Below are positions 44,484 to 56,310 of a stretch of 64,000 nucleotides of DNA, piece after piece (the stretch's first letter is position 1; each line of letters opens with the position of its first letter). A program made the translations under genes and the position numbers. The stretch comes from Branchiostoma floridae (Eukaryota > Chordata > Leptocardii > Amphioxiformes > Branchiostomatidae), in the NCBI RefSeq assembly GCF_000003815.2, contig NC_049982.1, positions 11,634,515-11,698,514 of the forward strand. Reading direction: 5' to 3'. The notes under the pieces are model-generated. The model ran no database searches. It had not been told where the DNA came from and was given only the letters and a program-made list of their open reading frames with translations.

Positions 44484-45230
44484 TTCTGTTATTACTTGCC
44501 CCTAAGATTCTTACAATTATAATTATAAAGTGAGACATACTATTTCAGCTGGCAATCTCTTGAACCACCCGTCATATCACTATATAATGATACATGTATA
44601 AGATTTTCCACAATGCTGTTCACATACCACACATGACCATGCTCCCGCTGCACCAATCACTCCCGAACATTGCAGGCCATGGGACTCCCGTGCAGTAACA
44701 ACCACCACAGGCTAATGATTCCTTCTTCCCTTGGAATATTAAGAGTGGAATGAACTTGAACCTGGTGTGGAGGCGGAGCTGATCCCCCACTTGAAAATTG
44801 AACTGGCGAGGACCCTGCTGCATTGCACCACCCCTACACGACGACCTCCTAACGTACTAAATTCACTTGTCCTTTGCACACACAAAATTAGCTGTGATGT
44901 TCCTTTTAGCGTCTTTCCTTTATTTCCCTTCATCTATTTGTGCCAGTCAACTGTGTTATAACTAACCCCTGCACAACTGCCAATAATCTCTTCTTTCAGA
45001 GGCTAGTCCAGGCATTATGAAAGAAGCAGCAGCAGCCAACTTTGAGTTGCAAGTAGTGTAGTGTTAATTGCTTTCATACTACATGTATTTCCATATTCTG
45101 ACAACCAGCTGACATGAACATGTTCACCTTGGTAGGATTTGACCAGAACTGAAGGTTGCTGGCTTGAAGCTACAATTTAAAGTAAAATTAGTGTGGTAAG
45201 GAAGACTCAGAAAACAGGCTTCAACAAGTA
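44484..45230. other. Intergenic DNA between the tRNA-like relic and the ISYNA1 3' end
   Basis: No gene or clear repeat recognised; the open frames (for example 44620-44961 on both strands) lack family resemblance. Confidence 0.4.
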
Positions 45231-45231
45231 A

Positions 45232-46104
45232 ACAACTTTAATTGTTTATCCCCACCCATATACATATATAGTGCAGAGCTCAACCTCTTTGCAATAAAAG
45301 TGCACCAATATTTTCGGGTATTTAAGCCATAAGTTGAATACTGTATGGTATAACCTTTAATAAATGCTTCACACAGATGCAGATACAATAACTTTTCAGA
45401 AAATATACTCTTGCAAATCTTCTATGGTACAATCCTGAACAATATCTATTACAGTGTTACATGCAAAGGACCTGATACATACAATACTAAACATGCACAC
45501 CATTTCAACCTGAGTGACACATTTTTGTAGTAGAGGCCATCTAGATCTAGGCATGTAGCTATGTTTCTTAAAATCTACAGTTCAAGAGTGCATGATAGTC
45601 ATACAAACTTGACACCCCAAGTAAAAAAATAACTTACACAAGTTCATGGTAATAATCTTCTATTTTGCATACTGAAAAAGTGCACAGCACAGCGCATTTA
45701 TCATCTTTGTATGCAAATCATTTGTTTAAATAATTTCTTCAAAATTAAAAAAAAAGGTGTAGAGCAAATAATAACTTACTAAAAGCATACACAATAGCTT
45801 AAAGCTTGTATTTTTTTCATTTTGTTGAATGTGATTGTGCATATTAAACTGAATGTGCATATTAAAGTTCTCATCACTACTCCAGGCCAAGATTACTTGT
45901 CCCAAACATTTATAATCAACCAAGTAGTCCACCACAGACACAGTATAGCTGTTGAAGCACTGCTCTAAGCATCAGAACATTACAATGCTATGCTTGAAAG
46001 ACACCCTGACACATGCTACAATTTATGTTAAGCAGGTAATGCTTTCCTCTTAATCAGTGTGTGGATTTATAAATCAGCCAAATTTGAACAAAACACCACA
46101 GAAA
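45232..46104 (-). other. ISYNA1: ISYNA1 3' untranslated region (probable)
   Basis: From the TAG at 46105-46107 to an ATTAAA-type signal on the minus strand at 45237-45242, the end that seemed most likely. A similar ATTAAA near 45353 is another option. No coding content was seen. Confidence 0.4.
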
Positions 46105-49100
46105 CTAGTGGTAACCATTGCTAACAATCGGACTACCATTGGGGATATCTTGGGACGCAACCCTGGGCCTTTTTGTGTCAGGTATATCTACAGATGACTG
46201 CTCTGGGACTTTGGGCGAGAAGGATACTGGTCGACTCAGCTTGTGCTCAATGCCCATGTGGTTGATTGGCGACAGTCCGACACATGCTCTGTAGAAAAGA
46301 AAAAAAGGTGTTATGCAAAGGTAGGCTTTCAAAAGTTTTCAACAGATCATCCACATGGTATCATCTCCTTTTGATACTAGATAGCCAATAATTTTGTTAA
46401 AATACTTGCCTGAAGATGTTCTCAATGCAAGATTTCTGTCGGAACAGTGCGTTGATAACAGGCGTGCCGGCTGGTACCAGTGGGGCCTTGCACAGGTAGC
46501 TCAGGATCGACAGCACAGAGTGGAATGTCTGGTACTCAGTGTCTTCTCCTGAAAAAAAAATCATGCAATCTATATCATTCCTACAACCATTCACATTTCC
46601 TCTTCCTAGTACTTTAGTAGAATAAAGTACTACCATATCAGTTTGAAAGAAAACACAAATAAAATTGTAGTTACACAATTATACAATATTTCATTTTTCC
46701 CAATAACATCTCATAGCCCCAAAGGTATTGAAGAACCTTGACATACCGACTTTGAACTTGATTCTCTGGCACATCTCTGTCAGGATGATCAGGTCCAGGA
46801 TGAGGGGGCTGGCCAGCAGGGAGTCCTCACACGTGTTGTGCACCACGATGGTGTTATGTCCGCCCATCATGATCTCTGACGTGTACTCGTCCATCGCGCG
46901 TTTACTGTCACCCACGTACGGCACGTACTTGATGACGACGCAGTGATCAGGCTTCTCGCCATCGCTGTACAGGATGTCGTTAGACTCCACCATGTCGTCC
47001 ACAACGTTGCTCTTGGAGATCTCCTTGGACCTGAACTGCTTTGGTGCGGACAGGTTCTTCCCATCATTGTTACCAAGGTGGTTGTAGCTGACAATGGACA
47101 CAGGCTGTAAAATAGTTGAAAAATATGGAGCAATAAATATCTCGAACTATTAAAGAAAACAATTTTCCCCTCCTATATGAATAATACTATATGTACTAAC
47201 ATTTTCAAAAATTAAGAAATAAATCTACCACCAAGCAGAAACTTCTTGTATAGTGTTTGACATTTTTAATAAGATGATTTGAAGTTTGAATATAAGTGTA
47301 CAACTTATAAGAGGAAATGAAGAAATTCTTTTGGAAACTTCACCTTGATGCCTGCATTAACCAAGAAGTCCACCAGAACAGACTTGATCTTTGTCTGTCC
47401 TGACTTGAAATCATCTCCTCCAATGAAGACGCCATACTGTTCTGCCAGCTCAACCACTCCTGGTACAAATGTGTTTTGGGGGGATCCGTTGATGTAGGCA
47501 CTCTGGAATGGACATAATCACGCTGCCATCAGCAATAGAAAATCCACAAACTCACTAGCGAGCACACAGTACTAGTAGGGATCAAATCACTGGTGAGGAG
47601 CTTAGCTTCCTCCTCCCTCACGATCCCCAACTGTGCTAGTCATAAGCTGCAAGGACTGTCCTAGACTCCTTGAAAAGCCCTGGATCTTTATTTACTCTTT
47701 CCTAAATCATGTCAAGAATCAAGGCAATCCTACACACATACCAAAAATGCTTTTGTTATTTTTCTTACCCTGTACATTAGACAGCTACAAAACTTGGGGG
47801 CAAAATCATAACCTGTTGTTAGCGATACTTACAGATCTGACAGCAGCAAAAAAATCATTATTTCTTATTGTCCCGTGTTAGACGTAACCAAAATAAGAAA
47901 TTATCAGTCCTTGATTTGACCACATTGGACTTATCAAAGCCCAAAAACCATTAGTCACTAATTTCCCCTGTGCTGGACTTAGTGACTTAGTTATCTATGT
48001 ACAGACAGTGTAGTAAGTATTCTGAAAAAGGTAAGTTTTCTAGAAATCTAACAGCCTCCAATCATCATTACTACAAGGATCTGACTACAACTTAGAAATA
48101 ACAATCTCAAAATAAGGGCTCGAATCACTTCAAAATTTGGTTTTCCTAGGGGAAAGACAGATTTGAGCAAAAGTGGTAGCAATAAGACTACCCGCAGTTT
48201 AGAGTAAGTCACTTCCCTCAATATAAATCTTGTGTCAAGGAAACAATTTCAAACTCAAGTCAGGCTGCCTTGCATCACAGCTTTGTTCCTTTTTCAATTG
48301 ACACCCTAGGAAAACCCTGGTCTGATTGGTTTTGATCAAGTACAACCATTTTGATTGTTACGAGACGACCAGCCTCAGAATTACGCTCATTCTGAGGACC
48401 TGCTTGTCTACAACAACCAGTCGTATTACCAATTCGAGCCCTAAAAGAGGAGGATCCTTGTGCCACAGGCGTTCCATGCTCCATTTTAATGGGTGAAATC
48501 GACCAAAGTTATGTACAAACTTTGGGTTTAGCCTGCACAAGAAGAGAAACAGGCTAATTCATGATGCAACAACACACGTGTTATCTGGATTTAGGACTTC
48601 TACAAACTAGTGCACCTACTAGTCTATAACCATGCACATTTTGGTGTATGATGATGCATGTGTAGCTGGCACTCACAATTGCAAAATAATGCTGTAACTA
48701 CATGTACTACAAAATAGCTATATCAAACTGCTATTCAACTTACTCCTGAGATAGAGTAAGAAGCCCAAAAGGATGACAAGGGGAAATGAAAGATACTAAG
48801 ACCATTGCTCTAACAGTAAAAGAGGAAAGGACAAATTAGTTGGCAACCAATTGATTCCATGAGTGCAAGTGCAGACGAAAGGTAGCAAAGAGACAGGCAA
48901 TACAACAAAGCACCTAACCAAGGCTAAGATCATTCATATCTATGTACCTAAACATTCAAACATTCAAGTGCACGGCTCAAGACAATCCACATTCACTCAC
49001 CCCTTCCAGAATACTGGCGACAGCAAAGAGTGTAGATGGTGAAACCTCACAGGCATTCTTCTCAATAGCACTCAGTAGTGTAGCAGCTGTGTCGTTAAGC

Positions 49101-51013
49101 CCGGTCAGGACATCACTGAAACGTTCCGTGTTGGCTGTCCACAAGACAATCACCTAGGAATAAATAATGTTTTATCGCCTTACATTTTTCATCAGTATCA
49201 ATAAGAAAGACAATTTTTCATTAGCACAAAAATGGAAGGGCTAATATCTGAATTGGGGAGGTTTGTAACTTTTGACAATTGCTTGTGACCACCTCTTGTC
49301 ACAAACTCTAGCTTGCAGTCATGTTCTGAGTTTTGCATATTACTAGTACCTTGTCCAGGTCGTTCTTAGTCTTGAAATCGCGGATGTCCTCCCGGATCTG
49401 ATTCAGCTGCTCCATTTTGGTGCCTTTGATGACGTTATCAGCTCGGGACTCCTGATTGGCTGCGATGAAGTCGGGGATGTAGATGGAGGGCCGTGGCTTC
49501 AGGTGCTCCATGTGGGGGCGGAGCTGGCGCTGCAGGTCGTAGTCCAGGACCTTGGCACGCTCCATCGCATCAGCCAGGTTCATGTCGGAGATGTCCCATC
49601 CATCCAGCACAATGTCATTGGGGTCGACCATTGGCAGAAGGTCCTGGGGGATAATATAAAAATAATGTGCATCATTCAGATGAGCAACTTGTTCAAGACA
49701 ATTGTAGCAAGAAGAATAAAATATCAGAGTTAGCTATCAAAGAAATACAGAACACCTGAGCACCCAAAACTGTACCTTGAGGGGGATGTAGACGTCTCCC
49801 TCCGGCCCGGAGCCCAGCAGGACGGTGGAGGCCTGGGTGATGGAGCCGAAGTAGTTGGACTTCTGCAGGCCTTCCTTGGTGTTCCAGGTCAGGCCCAGCC
49901 TGTTGGCCAGAATGGCAGCAGTGACAGTTGAACCGTTGTTTCCGCCCCATCCTACCAGCATGCAGCCCAGCCTGGGCACACGGCGCTCCGTCTGGAAGTC
50001 GATAGATGTCTCCACAGGAACAACCTATTCACAGACATGATTGCACTCAGTCAGCACTACTCTTCAAGCAGAGGTTAGGCTCCGGCTGTTTGTTTTTTTT
50101 TCGTTGTTTTTATCGGGCTTTCTATTTTGTACCGGTATGTCAAAAATTACCATTTTAACTGTGTGCAGGTTCAGTTTTGACAATAGTATTGTCAAAACTG
50201 AATCTGCACACAGTTAAAATGGTAATACATTTTTGTAGAAATCAGTAATGACAATTGCCCATTTACTTCATCGGAGCCAAACAAACGGCAAGTCTATAAA
50301 TACATGTAAGTGGTGCATCAGGTACAAATCATGTAAATGAGTCTCTGAGACCTGTTGTCACGACACGGGAGCACACACAGAGGAACAACTGCTCAGCGTG
50401 CCAGATCCAATTTTTGACATACTGGTACACCTCACCAAGGAGTCAAGGACATTATAACGTCCTTGACCTCACTCAGTGGCACATATACCAAGACTAAGTA
50501 TATGCCATGCAGATATTTTGGCAAACCATGCGATATCAAAATAGTGCTCTTGCCATCACCCCCCATCGTAAGTAATGGTATCACCTTCAGAAGGTATATC
50601 ACTCACTACGCGTGCGTATATTGTCCGCGCCTTTTCTAGAAAACTCTGCCATGATGACTCTGCCTTGGGGCATTTCAAGTGGCTGCCGAACAATAGTGAA
50701 CCCTGTCTGCAAATTAGGCTATTGTTTAATTTTTCTCTCCACCGACACTTGCTGTCTGCGAGAACTTAGAAATTTACTAAGCTACCATGCAAAGTGACAG
50801 ATTCGAAGTAATGTTAGATCGAGAGTTACCCTATTATGACCATGAGGAAACAAAAAGAAGAGTTGTCGGGTAATCTAGGCTCGATCTAAGAGACAATACC
50901 TTGTGAGCGCCATTTACTCCCCGGGTGACAGTGGTTGTCTGGTACCGGTACTTGCTTTCAATGAGGCTGTCGGTGTAGCGAACGTTGGGACTCTCCACAG
51001 TAAAGGCCGCCAT
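46105..51013 (-). CDS. ISYNA1: Inositol-3-phosphate synthase
   Basis: Converts glucose 6-phosphate to 1D-myo-inositol 3-phosphate using NAD+ in the cytosol, the first step of inositol synthesis. Eight coding exons on the minus strand: 51013-50900, 50024-49776, 49643-49350, 49153-49001, 47502-47344, 47104-46747, 46548-46410, 46288-46105. Phases agree and give 549 residues (human 558). Family signs: the NAD-binding loop GWGGNNGST near residue 65, [58 protein letters not shown] and [12 protein letters not shown]. The start is the first in-frame ATG, giving [16 protein letters not shown]. The last intron has a GC donor. The final 40 residues are Ser/Pro-rich and less conserved. Confidence 0.98.
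47540..48990. other. ISYNA1 intron, no other feature seen
   Basis: The largest ISYNA1 intron, between the exons starting at 49153 and 47502. AT-rich; nothing with coding, RNA or bounded-repeat character could be supported. Confidence 0.45.
50130..50431. repeat. Nested fold-back element in ISYNA1 intron 1
   Basis: Outer inverted arms GTACCGGTATGTCAAAAATT (50130-50149) and GTACCAGTATGTCAAAAATT (inverted, 50412-50431) enclose a tighter hairpin at 50146-50226 with 40-bp arms (ATTACCATTTTAACTGTGTG...). Just left of it, at about 50061, a terminus like that of the 53890 element occurs (CAAGCAGAGGTTAGG). Confidence 0.65.
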
Positions 51014-51115
51014 GATTAGGTGGGTAGGTGTGCCGTATTCGTGTTTCTACTGTTGAAAGTAAGAGGAAAGCCAAGATCAGTATCGCCAAGGACAAATAAA
51101 CATGTCCCTCTCTAT

Positions 51116-51232
51116 CCGGGGCGACTCTGTAGAAAACGATTTACTTGTAATACAGAGACGCTGTTTTCTATAGAAAACAACGTCTATGTATTAACGTTAC
51201 AAGTTAATACGTTTTCTACAGAGTCGCCCCGG
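51116..51232. repeat. Fold-back element in the ISYNA1 5' UTR intron
   Basis: A perfect 23-bp inverted pair (CCGGGGCGACTCTGTAGAAA and continuing) at both ends, with further pairing inside (GTAATACAGAGACG with CGTCTATGTATTA). It lies about 70 bp upstream of the acceptor of the first coding exon. Confidence 0.75.
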
Positions 51233-51251
51233 CTAGCGGGCTAAAAAATAT

Positions 51252-51538
51252 TAGCCTCCATAGCAGGCTCTCTATGGCCTTTTTTGGCACTTTTGCTGGC
51301 CTTTTCTTTTTGTACTGGGTCGCTGATTGCTGGCCTTTTCTGACAGCCGGCCATTTAGAAATGCCGNNNNNNNNNNNNNNNNNNNNNNNNNNNNNNNNNN
51401 NNNNNNNNNNNNNNNNNNNNNNNNNNNNNNNNNNNNNNNNNNNNNNNNNNNNNNNNNNNNNNNNNNAGCGACCCAGTACAATAAGAAATGGCCAGCAAAA
51501 GTGCCAAAAAGGCAATAGAGAGCCTGCTATGGAGGCTA
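51252..51538. mobile_element. TAGCC-type MITE with central gap
   Basis: Ends TAGCCTCCATAGCAGGCTCT and its inverse at 51538; pairing continues through the arms (AAAAGTGCCAAAAAGGC, GGCCAGCAAAAG). Flanks AAAAAATAT and CAAAAATAT look like a 9-bp duplication with one mismatch. The centre is the 100-N gap at 51367-51466. A related partial copy is at 54410-54503. Confidence 0.7.
51367..51466. other. Assembly gap (100 N)
   Basis: Run of N in the centre of a palindromic element, where assembly commonly fails. Confidence 0.99.
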
Positions 51539-51848
51539 CAAAAATATAAGCTGGCGATTAAAAACTCTACCCAACCATAAAGGGTTCAGGCGAGCCGCCA
51601 GCCGCGTAGGATTGCAGTAGGATCCGCAACTTCGCTTGGATGTCGCCCTTTCGAGTTCCCCACGCCCAGAAGTCGCTCCTAGCCAACCGGCCAACCATTG
51701 CGCCGAGCTCGAAGAAAAGCGCATAACAACAATAAAGAACCTGCCAGAATTGGCATCAAGGCCTATGGACGAAACCATGTAATGGAATATTTGAAGAGTC
51801 GTGAGCCTCATAATAGTTAAATAAATCGTTCCATAGAGAGAAAGGTAA

Positions 51849-51930
51849 CATTACCGGGTTCGAAAAGAAGTGTGGGAACTGAGTGTCTTCTCTGATAAAA
51901 GTGTTCACAAACCACGGCCTTATATAAGCT
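51849..51930 (-). promoter_or_regulatory. ISYNA1: ISYNA1 promoter with TATA box and leader exon
   Basis: A TATATAAG box reads on the minus strand at 51919-51928. A start about 30 bp downstream would give a short leader ending at a GTAATG donor after 51855. The matching acceptor (TTTCAACAG) precedes 51049, 36 nt before the ATG at 51013. The intervening 0.8-kb intron is filled by fold-back elements and one gap. Confidence 0.55.
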
Positions 51931-51934
51931 TGTT

Positions 51935-52800
51935 CACCTTATGATGTAGTGGAAAAAACCTTCACGCGAATATAATAAGAGAATCGTCTGGAAAACGCGG
52001 TCGGACCAGCACGTGAACAGGGTACAGAACACGTGAACAGATAACCATGGGCTGACTTGTTGCCAATCACACACGTACACACAAAAATCACATTTTGTAT
52101 TGGACCCGGGGCAGGTAATTAGGGAATATCATGGCGCCGTCTGATTGGCTACCTAGAGCCCATGTGATCGTGTGTCGTCGGGGAGTCACTAGGTCAAGAA
52201 GTTTCCATTGAAGTCCCAGGAATGTTCGCTCAAGAATGTTTAAAATACGGCCATTCTTGTTGTAAAAGCCCGTATTCATAATGCGTTTGGAACTTTTTTT
52301 TAGTCAATTCAAGGACCTCCTTGATCATTGTAGGATGTGTTTTGAGCTTTACGTGTTCAGATAGATCAGCGGGGCTGGCGGGCCGTGTGTGCAGGTGTGT
52401 CTGTGTGCGCGTGTCGGAAGCCCGAGGTAAATATTTGGTGTGAATATCTGGCTGGCTAGCTGTAGGCACTTCTGGCTAACTGTAGGCACTTGCCTACTTT
52501 ATTTTACCCTAGTCGCACGAGGTAGACGTTGTAAGATCTCGAAGTCTTGTCCGAGTCATTTGCTACGTTGCAGCTTTCGTCGTTTTTCACTGATCACACT
52601 CGCGTGAATCCACATGTTTAATAGGCGCAAGGCAGTCCAGCCCTTTCAATGACATTTGTTATTTGCCTACCCATAGTTTTGTCCCCTCCCCTCTAAGTTA
52701 CACTTGCCCGCCTGTAGACCCACACGAATAAGTATTTCTATATAAAGTGTCGTCAACTTGTGTCAGACTTGTAAGAAAATCCATTGAACTTGTGTCCCCA
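51935..52800. other. Intergenic DNA upstream of ISYNA1
   Basis: No convincing gene found. It contains mixed CpG-containing sequence and GTGTG-rich patches near 52390-52420. Confidence 0.4.
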
Positions 52801-52873
52801 GCAGGTCCCCAGGATCCGATCCCGGGCCAATGACCCCGTCAGAGCACAGCGACCCCGCCAGGTACATACATGT

Positions 52874-53090
52874 TAATCTCCAAGCAGATGCTACGGTAGC
52901 AACAGATAGTAAGCTGGCAGAGGAGTGAATCCGGCATAGGAGTAGCCGAGGAATGTGTGCTCATGTGTGTATGCGACCGGCCGGAGGCCCGGTGCCCAGT
53001 GTCTTTGACTCCCTTTGACAGGTTATACTTCCGAGTCCCGTGGCCAGCTTTGATACTATCTTATGGCACCGTAGGACCTTCTTGGAAATT
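52874..53090. mobile_element. MITE with 10-bp target duplication
   Basis: The left end TAATCTCCAAGCAGATGCTA and the inverted right end AATTTCCAAGAAGGTCCTAC are similar, and the 10-mer ACATACATGT flanks it (52864-52873 and 53091-53100). The right half (CCAGCTTTGATACTATCTTA..) recurs at 54620-54672 in a diverged partial copy. Confidence 0.7.
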
Positions 53091-53329
53091 ACATACATGT
53101 AGGCTCCCTCGCAGCCTTCTGTGAGCGCTGGCGTTTATTTGGGGTGGAGCGCTGATTCGCGATCACGAATGCAATGGAGTGCGTTTTATTAGGATACAAA
53201 AACTGTAAAAATCTTAACTGCTATCCGATTAGAACTTCTCCTACACCTAGGTGCACCATCTTGCAGAGCTGTAACCGCCGGGCATGATTGTTATAGCCAG
53301 TGATTTACAGTAGGTTAGCCTCCTTCCCG

Positions 53330-53640
53330 TTTTTAATGGGGGGTATAACAAAATCAAAAAAGAAGGAAAACTAGAGTAGAGAGACAAGACGTTTTTTCAC
53401 TGTTTTCATTTTTTTTACATCATTTCTGGAGGAGGTGGATATGTTTTAGGTCTTCCAGGGGGCTGAGACACTACCCTGTCGATGTTGAAATGTATCTTTA
53501 TGTATTCATCATCGAATTTCATGTGTGGGTGACAACACCAGCATGTCGCTGCCTGTGACCCACTTGTATTGTAGTTCCGTTTGCAATTCTAATATACATG
53601 TACTAATAAATCAAATCAAATCAAGTCAAAACATTTCAAC
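53330..53640. repeat. Possible 3' end of a non-LTR retrotransposon
   Basis: Sequence ending in AATAAATCAAATCAAATCAAG (53607-53627), a short simple-repeat tail of the kind left by some LINE families. No reverse-transcriptase fragment was visible, so the family is unknown. Confidence 0.3.
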
Positions 53641-53889
53641 CTGGCCGATTACGAATCTGGGCTCCACCCAAAACAGTGCCCTTTACGACGGAGGCTAGTG
53701 ATCAGTAGGTAACGGTGATGCAATGCTCAGTCAGCCATGCCTGCGTAGCCTGGGGCTGTGGAACTTTCCAGAGTGTCGTTCTGCGGTCGAGCAAGTTACT
53801 ACAATTTAGTAGCTCATACTGTAAATGCCTTTACATTCGCAGGTTCTCTAACGCCGGGAAAGGGTTTGCCTAGAAAAGTAGTTTGCCGT

Positions 53890-54050
53890 ACTCTCCAAGC
53901 AGAGGTTAGGTTCCGGCTGTGTTTTTTTTTTTCTTTTCTTAATTGGGCTTTCTATTTTGTTAGGTCGGAAGACATGAAGATTTTAGTACAAAATAGAAAG
54001 ACCGATAAAAAGTAAAGAAACAGCCGGTCCTAACCTCTGCTTGGAGAGAA
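53890..54050. mobile_element. Inverted-repeat MITE with 10-bp target duplication
   Basis: Ends ACTCTCCAAGCAGAGGTTAGG and, inverted, TTCTCTCCAAGCAGAGGTTAGG; inner pairing involves TTTCTATTTTGT with ACAAAATAGAAA. The 10-mer AGTTTGCCGT is on both sides (53880-53889 and 54051-54060). The same terminus appears at about 50057 and, inverted, at 54371-54387, so at least three family members are local. Confidence 0.8.
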
Positions 54051-54206
54051 AGTTTGCCGTGGAAGGGATCCGAGCTTACCCCTGCCTTGGTCGTGAAATA
54101 GGTTTGATACCAGGCTAGTCCCTTCATTGCGCTGTCGTTTTGACAGAGGAAAAAGATAAAGAAGAAATGGTCTGGAATCACAAAACGTCTAATTGATATT
54201 TCGACA

Positions 54207-54212
54207 GTGCGC

Positions 54213-54243
<31 letters not shown>

Positions 54244-54293
54244 TGTGTGTGCGTGCGTGTATGTGTGTGTGTGCGCGCGGGTGTGTGTGTGTA
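54207..54293. repeat. (GC)n/(GT)n microsatellite
   Basis: An alternating purine-pyrimidine run: about 19 nt GC repeat followed by imperfect GT repeats. It could adopt left-handed DNA. Confidence 0.95.
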
Positions 54294-54409
54294 GGTTTTG
54301 ACAATACAAGATGCAATAAAAAATAGAAAGCCCGATGAAAACGACTAAAAAACGTTTAAAATACAGCATAACCTCTGCTTGGAGAGTACGTACGCGTTGC
54401 TCCAGCGCC

Positions 54410-54503
54410 GGCCGGCAATCAGTGACCCAGTACAAAAAGAAATGGCCAGCAAAAGTGTATCATGAGCCGAAAAAAGGCACCAGAGAACCTGCTACGGAGG
54501 CTA
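54410..54503. mobile_element. Partial TAGCC-type MITE
   Basis: GACCCAGTACAAAAAGAAATGGCCAGCAAAAGTG at its core, ending GCTACGGAGGCTA, matches the right half of the element at 51252-51538. The left half is missing. Confidence 0.6.
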
Positions 54504-54672
54504 ATCTCTGGAGGCTAACCAGACTGTGCGTCGAGGCATCAGCTGATCCCACGGTGCGTAATGGGTCCGTAATGTATAGTATCAAACTTACCGTTTGACT
54601 CCCTTAGCCGGCTATACTCATTGGCCAGCTTTGATACTATCTTATGGCACCGTAGGATCTGCTTGGAGATTT

Positions 54673-56020
54673 AATAGATGTCAGCCTTAACACTGAAGTA
54701 GGTCACTCTTGATGACCTCTGACACAGACAGACACCGTAAATGCGACTGAAGTGGGTCAAATGTGCAACATGAAACGGGGGATAGCGTTTATACTGCTCA
54801 CTTCCCACCAAGCTCTATCTTTTCTTTTTATATCGTCATGATGAAAGATCCTTCAAAGTTCAATGATGGTATCGAACAATCCTCATCATGCCTTGCCTGG
54901 GATGTCGAAGACAAGTCGTGAATCACGTTTTTCCTGTATTTGATTGCATCACTCAGCTCTATTAATGTAAAACGGTTCGAGTGACGTGACGTCTATATTC
55001 AGATACAACAGTTTCTCCCAGCCGATCTTTGTTTTAGGACGTGAACTGGGGGTTCATTTTACAATATCCGGGTCCCGGTGCATTTTATTTATCATTAATA
55101 CGGTGACATTTTTCTAACCCCGTTAAAAGTTTTTGTTGGAAAAACAATTCCTTTCCCGATTCCATTCCAATCTAATCTGGCCCAAATCGTTGTTGACGAC
55201 AATTACAAACGATGAATTTTCCCCGGGACTACAGCGACGGTTCAATGACCGCTCGCCCCTCCCCAAATTAACCCCTAACAACCTGGGGGTGTACTCTTGT
55301 TGGTGAGATATCATATATGAGCGACAATTTATCTTGGGTCTAACACATTTAACTATGAGTGCATATACTCACAATACTCCTTACCTGTTGAACAAACCGT
55401 CCGATAGCCAGTGGGAACACGTAACGCTGTGTCACCGGTGCGGGATATATGATGCCGGGTCACGATCACCTGATCACACCAGACCACGCCACATCGCCAC
55501 ATGCAGATTCCCACCGCAATGCACTATGGGGGACCAACCATTTCCTAGTGGAAGCTTTCACCGGAAGGGAGTCTGCTTTTGTTATAAATCAGTGACAAGT
55601 ACTGTTGACAACAAGTTTGATCAGTTGAAGATGTGAAGGTGAAAAGGAAATATTTTCTGGATGGGTAAAATCATTTGAATATCAAAGGAATGATGTACGC
55701 GGTCGACAGAATATGACGCGTATTTTAGATAAATTTAATGATTTTATGCACTTTTCTGGCCTTTTGTCGTCATCACAGCAGGTCCAAGTTAGCCTAAAGA
55801 AGTCAGGAAGTACCGATCGAAAAAGTTTGTTGGTAATTAGAGTCACCAGTTGAATACAAATCCCGCTGTCTTCTCTACAAGAATTACTTTGGAATGAAAT
55901 GTCATTTCCTCCCATGGAGACAAAAGAATAATCAAACATTCTTCGGGGGTCTTCTTTCAAATAAATTGGGATAACGTTACATACAGAGGCAAAACAAAAA
56001 CGTGGAACTGCAGGTTTTTT
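54673..56020. other. Intergenic DNA upstream of YKT6
   Basis: No gene recognised. Open frames at 55123-55960 on both strands have no splice context or family match. Confidence 0.4.
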
Positions 56021-56024
56021 TTCC

Positions 56025-56310
56025 TGTGAGTCCAGGGCTGTCTCCAGCTTTAACTTTTTTCCGTCCCTTTCATTGTTTGGGAGCCAATGTTGTTGATTTT
56101 CAAACGCGTAACGTTAATTGTAAGCCACAGATTGTAAGCTTATGAAAATAGATTTTCAAGAGTAGAGTAGACTTCTTCATGTTATGAAAAAGAAGTAACG
56201 TTACAGATTTTAGGGACGGATATGGTAATATCTTTTTCCGTCCCAACAAGCAAAAAATTATTTCTGTCCCGGGACGGAGGAACGGGCCCTGTTCTAGCCA
56301 TGGGCGGTAG
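56025..56310. repeat. Probable fold-back element with GGGACGGA motifs
   Basis: CCAGGGCTGTCTCCAGCTTTAAC on the left and CCCGGGACGGAGGAACGGGCCCTG on the right resemble the GGGACA-rich ends of the element at 29854-31451 in style. Inner CCGTCCC and GGGACGG repeats face each other. Boundaries are uncertain. Confidence 0.4.

Noticed and set aside
54205-54300. CRISPR-like or regulated repeat
   Set aside because: Simple GC/GT dinucleotide repeat in animal DNA; no spacers.
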